A stretch of DNA of 64,000 nt from NCBI GenBank assembly GCA_963924555.1, contig OZ004590.1, forward strand, positions 4,952,001-5,016,000, given 5' to 3'. The notes below the pieces were generated by a model. That model was not told the origin of the DNA. It saw only the letters and a program-made list of their open reading frames with translations, and searched no databases. The DNA comes from Crambe crambe. Its lineage: Eukaryota > Porifera > Demospongiae > Poecilosclerida > Crambeidae. This document shows positions 54,901-64,000 of the stretch, one piece after another (the first letter of the stretch is position 1; every line of letters starts with the position of its first letter). A program made the position numbers and the translations under genes.

Positions 54901-56851
54901 CCCCTTGCTTCCCCCTCCCTCTTGCTCCCTCCACCCCCTCCCAAGTGTCCATGGGACAAGGTATATCACTTTTCTCCCTCTCCCTCTATCTAGCATTTTG
55001 CACTATGGACAAAGATTGAGAGCTCTTCACTTCATCAAGACACGAGACGAGCGACTTGGCGACATGCTACCTCAAATCAAGGACCTTCTCCATGCGTGTG
55101 ACGAGCTATCAACCAGCAAGAAGCTGAAGAAAGTTCTAGAAGTGGTGCTTGCCTTTGGCAATGTCATGAACCAAGGAAATAGGGGAAATGCATACGGGTT
55201 CAGACTCACCAGTCTCAACAGAGTCATGGATACCAAGTCCAGCGCTGACAGAGAGATGACACTGCTCCACTATGTCATCAAGACCTTAGAAGCTCAGGTA
55301 GATGATAGCTCTTTCATGAGATAATGGCTATACAGTGTAGCCTTCTTCTTGTGACCACCTATGGGCCAGGAACAAGTGGCCTCAATAGGGAGGTGGTCGT
55401 TGTTGGGACAGTGGAGTGGCCTTGATAGAAAGGTGGTCTCTTTAGGGAGGTTGAAATAGTTGGAATAGGTGATGGAGTGACAGGTGGTCGAAATAGGTGC
55501 TGTTGGGACATGGTGAAGTCCCCCTAATTACTCTTTAGGGTTGAAATATATAGCTGGAAATAAGTGCCGTTAGGACAGCCTTAATAAAAAGGTGGTTGGA
55601 ATAGGTGCTATTGGGACATGGGAGGTGGTCTCACTATAGGGTGATCTGAGTTTCACTGTCACACTTCAATTTTTACCCCACGAAAGTTCCATAGTTTAAC
55701 CATGTTTCAGTTCATCCCCAACCTATCGTTAAGCTAATGTGGTTATTCGTTCATATTATAGTTTAAAGATGTCCTTGCCCTGGAGAGCGAGCTTCAGCAT
55801 ATCAGAAAAGCTTCAAAAATTGAGTAAGTTTTACATGAAATGTGATTTACCCATTGTGAGATCATTATTACTCTAGCCTCAAGGAAATTGAGAAAGAGTT
55901 CAGTGATATGAAGATGGAGGTGAGGGAGATGAAGAAAGAAATCGAGTTCCACCAATCGCAGGATACTTCTGAGTCCAACGACCTCTTTGTCCCCACCATG
56001 GAGGGCTTCATAGCGGAGACTACCAAATCTTTCCAGATGTTGGAGGAACTCATCATCAAGATGAAGGAGAAGTTTGTAAAGATCTTGGAGTATTTCGGGG
56101 AAGAGATTGGAGATGGCCAACCTTACATGTCCACTGATGAATTCTTTGGCATCTTTTCCACTTTCCTACAGTCTTTCTCTGTAAGAGTTGAACCAAGACA
56201 AACTAAGCTTTGCTTTTTGCATGATTTTTTTATATATAATTATTATATATATTTTTTTTTCTAGGAAGCTCACATGGACCTTATTGCTGCTCGCAAAAGA
56301 AAAGAAGAAGAGCAAAAACGAAAAGAGGATTTGGTAAGGGGAGGGAGGAGAAGGGAGGGAAGAGTGGGGAGGGAAAGGAGGGGTGAAGAGGGGAAGATGG
56401 GGCAGGGGAGAGTGGGGAGGGGTGAAGAGGGGAAGATGGAGCAGGGGAGAATGGGGAGGGAAAGGAGGGGTGAAGAGGGGAAGATGGAGCAGGGGAGAAT
56501 GGGGAGGGAAAGGAGGGGTGAAGAGGGGAAGGGAGAGAGAACTGCTAACATTTAAGGTAATATGAACTGCAGGAAAGACAGAAGGAGATGACACTCCGTA
56601 GGAGAAGAAACAGGTTAAAACTGGAGGCATCGGCAGATAGCAGTTCACCAACTGGAAGAAATTCAATGGACTTCCCAGAAAACACAGAGTTTGACGAGCT
56701 GATTTCCTCACTGAAGACTGGAGACTATTTTGCACGTAGGAGGAGCCGGTTGAATTCAACATCGTCCGCATCATCACGGAGAGTGGAATACAGTAGAGAG
56801 AGACCACCATCAACTATTGACCTCCTTAGCAAAAAATCTGAACAGTCATAA
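47190..56851 (+). CDS. DAAM: DAAM-type formin (Dishevelled-associated activator of morphogenesis)
   Basis: DAAM formins nucleate and elongate unbranched actin filaments downstream of Rho and Dishevelled. Exons: 47190-47504, 47679-47759, 48857-48928, 49041-49135, 49206-49341, 49414-49504, 49557-49663, 49796-49906, 50324-50427, 51600-51666, 52009-52126, 52301-52433, 52843-53092, 53292-53484, 53785-53951, 54406-54791, 54994-55297, 55762-55823, 55877-56180, 56265-56333, 56573-56851. All in phase, 1,147 residues. GBD/FH3 (about 85-470) shows [49 protein letters not shown] and RTRFQTL, which are DAAM-specific. A coiled coil follows (about 477-585), then a short proline-rich FH1 (about 595-640) and FH2 (about 655-1030; [40 protein letters not shown]). 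The DAD-like end has [14 protein letters not shown] followed by a basic stretch, so autoinhibition is expected. Known family, clear match. Confidence 0.96.
47760..48856. other. DAAM intron, unique sequence
   Basis: 1.1 kb of AT-rich DNA with no repeat, RNA gene or exon that I recognise. The 3' part has a CpG-containing patch, GCGCATGAGTGCGTGCGCGG, near 48784-48803. Confidence 0.5.
49693..49783. promoter_or_regulatory. Four p53-family-type half-sites in a DAAM intron
   Basis: GAGCATGCTC occurs at 49693-49702, 49720-49729 and 49743-49752, and GAACATGCTC at 49774-49783. All four fit the p53-family half-site rule RRRCWWGYYY exactly. Gaps between them are 17, 13 and 21 bases. The first three extend to the perfect palindrome TGAGCATGCTCA. 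Regulatory function is inference; a decayed minisatellite is the alternative. Confidence 0.5.
50428..51599. other. DAAM intron with an unassigned minus-strand open frame
   Basis: Contains a T tract near 51025-51050 and a GC-richer block at 51120-51560. That block has a minus-strand open frame of 139 codons (51540-51121) without recognisable domains. The block differs in composition from the rest of the intron and could be an old insertion. Confidence 0.4.
51697..51985. repeat. AAT/AAC trinucleotide array in a DAAM intron
   Basis: Nearly 290 bases of AATAAT with interspersed AAC triplets, ending about 23 bases before the acceptor at 52008. Poly-Leu, poly-Tyr and poly-Ile open frames here are artefacts. 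Confidence 0.97.
55333..55658. mobile_element. Probable CAGTG...CACTG element in a DAAM intron
   Basis: Begins TA-CAGTGTAGCC and ends GAGTTTCACTG. The interior has repeated GGTGGTC and AATAGGTG words resembling the other family members. The right side lacks a TA duplicate, so the boundary is uncertain. Confidence 0.4.
56334..56545. repeat. Purine-rich minisatellite in a DAAM intron
   Basis: Units of roughly 50 bases (GGAGGGAAAGGAGGGGTGAAGAGGGGAAGATGG...) occur about four times between the donor after 56333 and the acceptor at 56572. The array starts at the donor itself. Confidence 0.85.
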
Positions 56852-57040
56852 CAAAAAAATTCTTCTCAAAATGTCATTTTTAACTGTGTATTTTTCGTTT
56901 CATTTTCTTGTGAAGTGCTCTCTTTGGGTATTTCATGCACAGTGTGCGCATAATATATTCATTATTATATAATTTCAGTTTAAAAATTTAATACTAAAAG
57001 TGAATGATATAAAAGTGAACCACATGATAACAGCTGTTAA
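56852..57040. other. Tail-to-tail spacer between DAAM and the PTB gene
   Basis: Only 189 bases for two 3' ends. ATTAAA on the minus strand (plus-strand TTTAAT at 56987-56992) is a possible poly(A) signal for the PTB gene. Transcripts may overlap. Confidence 0.4.
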
Positions 57041-59624
57041 TTAAGATGATGTGATAGGGTCCATTTTCAGCCAATATTTTATAGCATCCATAATCTGTTC
57101 TACAGGCTCCACCCCACAACGAAACACGTGGACTTTCTTGATGTTTGGGAAACCAGGTCTGTGAGATGCGAATGCGAAGAGTTTGGGATCTGTAGGATGT
57201 CTGCAATAACCCACAATCGTCTTGCATGGGTAGTTCCGATGGATGAACAATTTATGAGTCTTGTCCATGAGGTTGATACCGAGTGAGGAGACCTGGAGGT
57301 GGATTGTGTTCTTCAGGACAGCTGCTTGCCCAGCAGCTGTCCCTTCAGAACTGAATCGGCTTAGGGCGTCCTCTACAGAATCCTGAGTCAGCAAATAATC
57401 GTGAATGGCGGAACCGATGTAAGTTACCGGGAACCTGGCGTACTCGTCTTCAGTGCACTCCAGTGGGGAGGTGATGGTGTTATCTTTGTTCCTGTGAGCT
57501 GGGCTTTTGGGTATGGCATGGGAGAGGGAGGAAGGGGGTGGGAGGGTGCTAGAGCCAGTGCCAATGGAGTCCATGTTACGTGTGTGTGATTGGAAGGTGG
57601 GTGAGGGTTGTTTCGTGGTGGCAGAAGTGGAAGTGGAGGTAGCTGCTCGTTGGGATAGAGACATCGTGAAGGATCTGATCCGTTTGACAATTCCCGAATT
57701 ATCGTTGAGGCTTGAAAGTGTACTCTGGAGGAAAAAAAATAATAATTCAGTAATCTTCAGTAATCTTCAGTTACTAATCTTCACTATTTTTAGAATTGAT
57801 TTTCATGAATCCTCACTGTTTAGTGACATTACTGTAACAGTATCAGACTTTTACTGCTTACCAGAGCTAAATATCAAGAGAAAACAAGTCCTTTTGAACT
57901 GACTAACAACTTTGATTTCTCTATAGAATACACTGGCACGATAATGTGTAGCTACTCAAGCCAGCTATCTAGCAGGTCCTACTTTCTAAAAAAGCATGAT
58001 ATGGAAGTGCTTCATTACGTAGCTACAACTCTATATTATTAAAAGGACTGACAGAGAAAATTCTTTCTCGGATTAAACAAACATTCAAGTTATGATAAAT
58101 GTAGTGAATGTGCATACTTGTAGTTGATACACTTTCAAGTATATATTTTTCCAGACAAGGGCCAAGCCCTAAAAGCATAGTAACAGCTGTCTCCATAGCA
58201 TGGATACACACACAGGGGTAAGTTTCCTCATAATACATTTGAAGGGCCTTGGGATAAAAAAGACTTATGAACCCTTTAGTCCAAACTCGTGTAATAGTTT
58301 CAGATCGAGTGTAGCTGTACTTTCAAACAGGGTGCTTAATTGAATTAAATAGATTGATTATTAATCATATGGATAATATTTACTAATACCTCATTAGTTG
58401 CAATGAATCCCTAATTACTTGCACTCATAATTATGCTCATGTAGTTCATAATTGCACTCCTACATCTGCACATGTGCAGACTAGCCATAGTAACGATGTT
58501 TCTGGGTTATTTCTACATGGGTAATTTGCATTCGAAACTGTCTAAAATTGCACTGGCTTCCCTTGTGCAATTACCTAGCCAGTTTCTTTACTAATTGGTT
58601 ATTAATTAATGCAATAGACCCAGCCCACTTCCTCTAAAGTTTCTACACCCAAACAGGATGGCCCACCCTGCATTTAGCATACTGGGGGAAACGATGACTT
58701 TGATTCATACATACCTCCACTGAAGTCTCCCAATCTTCGCTCTCATCTGTGGATAATTCATCATAAAAGGTGCCTCCTCTCTGGGAAGATGTCAGCTGAC
58801 AGGATTGCCTCAAGAAGGACGTGAAGGACACCATCAGTGCAGCACTGTTGCACTTAATCACGTGACCCATCTGGGCCTTCCCTTCCTCCTTGATGATATA
58901 ACCAGCGAATCTCTTGTCCTCCAAGAATACACCCATTGCTCGAATCCTACTCGTCTCATGGGACAGAAACAAGATCCTCTCTCGCTGATTGGTGCCCGGA
59001 TTGCTCTTTTCCTCCATGAGTCGAATCTCCAGCAGACTCAGAGAGAGAGAAACCATCTTGGCCTCGCTCGGTCTGCATTCGTTCAAAACTTTCTCAATAA
59101 CAGTGTTGATGCTATGGACTTTTCCTGATATGGTGGTGGAGCCAACATACAGTGCTGGAAACCGATGAAGAATCTCAGTAATAGCATCCTCATTGCCTGA
59201 AGTGTTGGCATTGGAAAGTGGGTGTGGTTCGACATCCACCTGTATGTCATGATTATTATGGTAGCATGTTAGAGTATGATATGGTAGAGAATGCATGTCC
59301 CTCACACAAATTCACACCATCCAAGACCAACAATCTCCCAATGGACATGGGTTTCTGGACAAAGCATTGGCATTGGAATTGCGTCCATTTCCTGTATTGT
59401 TAGTAGTGTATACCAGTGATATGGTAGCATGCATGTCACATGTCAGAGATGCTGGTCATGATTGATAGGTAGCATGCATGATGTCACATGATGCTGGTAG
59501 TGACATGATGCATGTCACGTGACAGAGATGCATGCTGTTATGACATGCAAGTCACAATAAATGGCAGAGATGTTGGCAGAATCCTAGGTGCTAAATATAT
59601 TCATGAGTGGATAATTAGATCAGG

Positions 59625-59673
<49 letters not shown>

Positions 59674-60252
59674 GATACATGGACAATATCGACACCATAT
59701 AAGCTGATTCTTATTATGAGCCTGGCCTGGTTTACTTAAGCATATAAACGTGACATGAAGTTAAGTGCTAAGGAGCTTGTATACACAGCGCACACAGAGT
59801 CAACGTGCAAAAACAATTTGAAGTAAGTGCAAGTCATGGGAGACAACAAACACCTGATGACTTCACTCACACCAATGCCATGGGCTGACTGATGATATAC
59901 ACAGAGCCATTACATAAGTCTTACCCCACAAATCTCACCATTCTTATTAATGCAGCAATAAAGCGTACTTACTGATAGGATAAGGCAACTGTTTTCACTG
60001 CAACGGAACTGCAGTATCTGCCAGCTAGCAGTTACACACTGCCATGGTTACTAATGGACCCTCTCCTGGCTGCCACTGTAGGCATGCAAGCTGAATTTTC
60101 TATGCAATGGACTAACAACCATTCCCCAAATGCTACTATGCACAAGACCAACAACAGAACTGAATGGGTATTGTGCATGAGATTGGCAGATGAAACATGG
60201 TAGTATACTATAGTATACTATAGTATACTAGTATAATATATAATATAGCAAG

Positions 60253-60311
<59 letters not shown>

Positions 60312-63300
60312 CTTTATGTACTATAATTGATGGATGCCAAGTTTATAACCTGGTATTCACATTCCTTCACCCCCAAATCACAGTGAATAGTTGTATTTTG
60401 GATGCAAAGAAATGAGAAATCACAACTTTATATCCCTGTGAGGATAGCAAATCACTATTCTAACAATATATCTAGTTGGTCAGTTGGTCATTTGTTAATT
60501 CTAAGAATTCAATTCTGTCAATTATAGCCCCTGGGAGAAAGCTGTTTTTTGACTACCATTCCAACCAACCAATCAGCCAAACAATTTTTTTTTTCAATTT
60601 TGTGGGGAGGGGAGGGGAGTTATAAGTGATGATAAATCTGTACTCTAGACCAAGCATCTATAGGTACATATAGGCCAGGGTGCAAAATCTGTAAATTAGG
60701 TCTATGGTCAATGGCTGAGTGTGTTATGATAAAGTTCCCTATGGGAGAACAGTTGGCCTTTTAAGTAGAAACTCGAAAACCACTAATTGACACAACAGTC
60801 CCCTTAACCAGTCTGGGAGGTTTCAACATATGGACTGCGGGCACTCATTGCCAAGGATGGCTGCAGCTGTGGTTCCTAACCATAAACCTTGCAGTCTTGA
60901 AATTATAACACATACCAGTTAGCAATACAAGATTCAAAAACAGTGCTCAGCTGTACTATTTAAGTCTCGTCAGTGAGTATACATACCACATCAAGGTGAT
61001 AATCAACTAAAGTTTTGTGCAAGTTTTTAAAACTAAATTATTGTTGCCTTATTTCCATGTGTATCTATTAGGTTTCTGTTGACATGGCTGGTAATTACTA
61101 ACCCATTACACAGACAGCATTATGTAATGCATATAGAGTGGAGATTTCTGAGAGTTTGATCCCTTTCTCTCTCCTCCCCTCCCTTCTCCCTCCCCCCTTT
61201 TCTCTCTCCCTCCCCTCCCTTCTCCCTCCTCCCTTTTTTCTCTCCCTCCCCTCCCCTCCCTTCTCCCTCCCCCCCCTGTTCTCTCTCCCTCCCCTCCCCT
61301 CCCTCCTCCCCTCCCTTCTCCCTCCCTCCCCCCTTTTCTCTCTCCCTCCCTCCCCTCCCCTCCCCTCCCCTCCCTCCTCCTCAATGACATTAGTGGCTTT
61401 TGATACTGGTAAGTTCAGCTGGAAATGACTATTTGTGGGCACAACAAATACTACTGCTTTGCCCATGCAGGGTTGCAAGACAGACAGCAAGACTGCCCTG
61501 TGACACCAACAACATGACTGGACAGACATTTTTGGCCATAGACAACAATTCCAGCCTAGCATATTTTCGCAGGGTAGTTCCAATAACCAAATATATATTG
61601 TTAGGATCTCCACACCAGTAACTATAGTAACTTCGGAATACACCAGTTCAAAAATGGAAGCGTGCAAGATGTAAATAATTCTTGATTGTGTCGTTTATAG
61701 CGACTAATTGGACCGGCTTTATGTGGACGTCTTCTTATCAGCCAAGTAGCCTAGTTGCTATGAAAGCAAGCTCGACTTCAAGGAGAAGTGAATCCTTATC
61801 TGGACTGATAAGCCATGCCACAATGAACCATATACTTTGAATCATAACGTGATATTATGCTAGTGTTTAGTGATTGCCACAGAATACAGGGAAGATGGCC
61901 TGAGATGGTTCCTCTGAGCACGATTGTATTATTATACTTCCTAGGACACCAAAGAAAAAATGAGGATGTCCCTCTAATTAAAAATGAGGATGTCCCTCTA
62001 ATTGAAGCGTCTCGAACCTAATCTGAAATGGAAAGGCTTTTGCTGTATATTAAACAACCGAAATCTTATTTTTAATCAAGTGGATAGGAGAACAGAAAAT
62101 TAGAACACCTTTGCCGTGTCCCATTAGTGTTTCCCTCTAATCAAGACACTTTCTCCGTCTTATTGCATTATAATTTACCCTGAAATAAGGGACACCTCTC
62201 TAGTCAGGACACTTCTGTGTCTTTATAAATGTGCATTAAGTTTAATAGACCTTGAAAAATAAGGGACACCTCTCTAGTCAGGACACTTCTGTGTCTTTAT
62301 AAATGCATATTATGTTTAATACACCCTGAAAAATAAGGGACACCCTGAAAAATAAGGGACACCTCTCTAGTCAGGACACTTAATTTTTCAGGTTCCAAAG
62401 TGTCCTCATTAAGAGTACTCACTGTATATTGGAGAGTAAAAGTTCCCTATTAAGTGCAGAAAACACACAAGTTTCCTACCATATCAAAGGTATCACAAAC
62501 CAGATGGTTCCAGTTCCTTTAATTAAAATAGCTAAATTACCTCACTTGAGGGGACATCATCCACTTTCTGGGTTTGTTCCCACAAAGCATCAAAGAGAGA
62601 CACAGCTGTGATGTTGTCACGACAGCGAAGGATGTGGCAAGCCGGTTTGCTGTCCTTGGATTTCCAGATCATGATCCCGATGATACGCTTGTTCTTGGAA
62701 CACTGCCTCACAAACAAAATATCCTTCACGGCAAAGGATAGGAAGAGGGTGGCACTGTTGGGAGGGGCCAGTCTAATTCTCTTGGAGGTGACGTACACCT
62801 GGACTTCCTTTGGTCTTTGGTCTGCTGTTAGCTCCTTAGCCACCGAATTGATAGACTTAATGTACATGTCTACTTCTTTCATGCCCAGATAATCGGCACA
62901 GAACTTCCCACTTTCCTCTCCTTCTTTGCACTGGAGGAAAGTGACAGTTTGTGAACGTTGGAGATCCAGTGAGTTCAAGAAACTGGAGGACTGTGGAAAC
63001 GCTCTCCGATGGAAATACTGAGGTTTTGATGAATACTGAGATTTCGATGGATAAGGAATAGAATGTGGTTGATTTGAGGATGGGATGTCTTTGGAGGATA
63101 AAGGGGAGCATTCATTATCATCACCATCATCATCATCACTACTGTCGTCCAAATCAAAATTCCGTGGAGGTTTTATGGGTCTAGTTTTGATCATCAATTT
63201 GTGATCTGGAGATATCAGTACCACTTTCTTTCCTCCACTGTCTTCTTTTTTAGAGAGGCATGTTGATAGTATCTTATCCTGTGGCATGGAGAGAGAGAGA

Positions 63301-63978
63301 GACTGCTCACCTACGCTTGTGTTTGATTGAGTCTGCCGTACAAGTGGACGATGATGCACCTTGGAGAGTGAAGGGCTGGATCTTGGAAGAGCAGAACACA
63401 CGAGAGACAGAGGAGATGGGCTCACTGCATCTCTTTCAACACTGGAACCTGAGCACTGACTTTCATTGCTGCAAGAAGTTTCTGATCTTGTTTTGGTGCA
63501 GAAGACGTAAGGCTCAAAGACAGGTTCTGGAAGGGGAGAGGGAGAAGAACTGATATCCTTATACCTCTCCATCAAGTCTTCAGACTTGTAACCCGAGGAC
63601 AAGGGATCTCTGGTTGTAGCACAACTATTCTCCATTTCTGTGTTCAATCTGTGCACACAGACACCACTCTGTTCTAGGTTGGAGTTTGAATTCAAACTTT
63701 CAGCAGTAGATGATGCTCCAACAGCTGCAATGCCTGCATAGCACATCTTCAGCCCCTCCTCATGAACGTCTTGCAAGATACAAGGATTGATAATAGCCTG
63801 CTTGTCCTCAGGGCATATAAATTCCTCTGAGCCAGCTCTTCCTCCCAGTCCCTCAGGCATCTTTAGGTTGCAACTGCCTCCTTCTTGACCGAAACTTGGC
63901 GAGAAGTCTCTCACCGAACAGAAATTGGAGAAGTCTTCATCGAAAGCTGTGTCTAACTGGGTTGCCATGGACTGCCAG
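57041..63978 (-). CDS. Adaptor-like protein with three PTB/PID domains (5' end open)
   Basis: Three coding exons, 63978-62541 (ATG at 63968), 59239-58715 and 57724-57041, join in phase 0. From that ATG they give 878 residues. Residues 1-350 are low-complexity, Ser-rich, with an acidic run (DDSSDDDDGDD). PTB1 is about 355-468 (FCADYLGMKEV, ALWEQ), PTB2 about 500-625 (FPALYVGSTTI) and PTB3 about 744-872 (FPVTYIGSAIH). Each has the Y-hydrophobic-G turn of PTB strand 1 and ends in an amphipathic helix. PTB3 matches the tensin C-terminal type (VSSLGINLMD, KLFIHRNYPCKTI, KLFAFASHRPG). PTB domains bind NPxY tails or phosphoinositides, so a membrane-proximal scaffold is likely (inference). An acceptor precedes the ATG, so at least one more exon lies beyond the window; it may be UTR or coding. 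No SH2, kinase or GAP domain is visible. Confidence 0.8.
57725..58714. other. Intron of the PTB gene, no recognised content
   Basis: About 990 bases of AT-rich sequence with a short direct repeat, CAGTAATCTTCAGT, near 57747-57772. No exon or mobile element is recognised. Confidence 0.5.
59624..59671. repeat. CT microsatellite
   Basis: About 48 bases of CT repeats inside the large PTB-gene intron. Confidence 0.9.
60255..60307. repeat. GA microsatellite
   Basis: About 53 bases of GA repeats, just after a run of TATAGTATACTA palindromes. Confidence 0.9.
61160..61385. repeat. Pyrimidine-rich minisatellite
   Basis: CCTCCCCTCCCTTCTCCCTC-type units repeat about four times with TTTTCTCTCTCCC punctuation. 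Gly/Arg/Glu-rich open frames on the minus strand across it are artefacts. Confidence 0.85.
61955..62412. repeat. Array of GGACACCTCTCTAGTCAGGACAC units, 74-base period
   Basis: AAGGGACACC begins at 62187, 62261 and 62335, a period of 74, then at 62354 (19 further). A shorter doublet, AAAATGAGGATGTCCCTCTAATT, is at 61958 and 61980. The vocabulary (gaggtgtcc, tctaat, cactgta at 62419-62425) is shared with the CAGTGGAACC family, so this looks like an internally amplified member. Confidence 0.7.
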
Positions 63979-64000
63979 CTGAAATAATTATTAACTTACT

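Larger units (their letters stand above)
59240..62540. other. Large intron of the PTB gene, repeat-rich
   Basis: Contains a cluster of ATGCATGTCACATG-type words at 59430-59560, CT repeats at 59624-59671, a TAGTATACTA palindrome run at 60200-60230, GA repeats at 60255-60307, a pyrimidine-rich stretch at 61160-61385 and a 74-base tandem array near its 3' end. No exon is recognised. Confidence 0.6.

Noticed and set aside
56166-56813. Minus-strand 215-codon frame opposite DAAM 3' exons
   Set aside because: It is antisense across known exons and a purine minisatellite; composition is Pro/Ser/Leu repeat only.
61098-61667. Minus-strand 189-codon frame in the PTB-gene intron
   Set aside because: Half of it is the pyrimidine-rich repeat and the rest has no recognisable domain or splice context.

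Overview
The window looks like intron-rich nuclear DNA of an invertebrate animal. Every gene is split by GT-AG introns, several of them 50-500 bases long. The gene set is animal-type signalling and cell-biology machinery: SOS, MLK, DAAM, Pecanex, CHP, MACROD, DESI2 and a PTB adaptor. No vertebrate-type repeat families were seen, and CT/GA microsatellites and small inverted-repeat elements are abundant. A sponge or other early-branching animal fits best, but that placement is an inference. No rRNA, tRNA, CRISPR or bacterial-type operon was recognised.

Layout. (1) 732-12505 (+): Son of sevenless (SOS), 25 exons, with the 5' exon(s) left of the window. (2) 13421-14992 (-): an EF-hand protein of the calcineurin B homologous (CHP) family, 8 exons, tail-to-tail with SOS. 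(3) 15674-19010 (-): a MACROD-type macrodomain hydrolase with long low-complexity ends. (4) 19140-20442 (+): DESI2-type PPPDE peptidase, head-to-head with MACROD across only 129 bases. (5) 20723-28247 (-): mixed-lineage kinase (MLK/MAP3K) with SH3, kinase, leucine zipper and CRIB. (6) 28786-46914 (+): Pecanex, a large multipass membrane protein, head-to-head with MLK. (7) 47190-56851 (+): DAAM-type formin. (8) 57041-63978 (-): a protein with three PTB-like domains, the last tensin-like, tail-to-tail with DAAM and open at the right edge.

Functionally the block is rich in signalling genes. SOS activates Ras. MLK feeds JNK/p38. DAAM links Wnt/planar polarity to actin. Pecanex in flies affects Notch. 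CHP, MACROD and DESI2 act in ion-transport regulation, ADP-ribose removal and ubiquitin/SUMO removal. Nothing shows that these genes are co-regulated beyond the two compact divergent promoter regions.

Non-coding space is dominated by repeats. There are tandem arrays with units of 69, 42, 24, 37, 44 and 74 bases, a long foldback element in an SOS intron, and a dispersed TA-flanked family whose ends read CAGTGGAACC. Microsatellites often sit directly against splice sites. Exon boundaries were derived by reading splice sites and checking that phases join; all genes except the last MACROD exon join without a frame break. The main leads are the triple-PTB protein, a cluster of four p53-type half-sites in a DAAM intron, an intron of MACROD built almost wholly of a minisatellite with a GC donor, and the shortened CHP linker.
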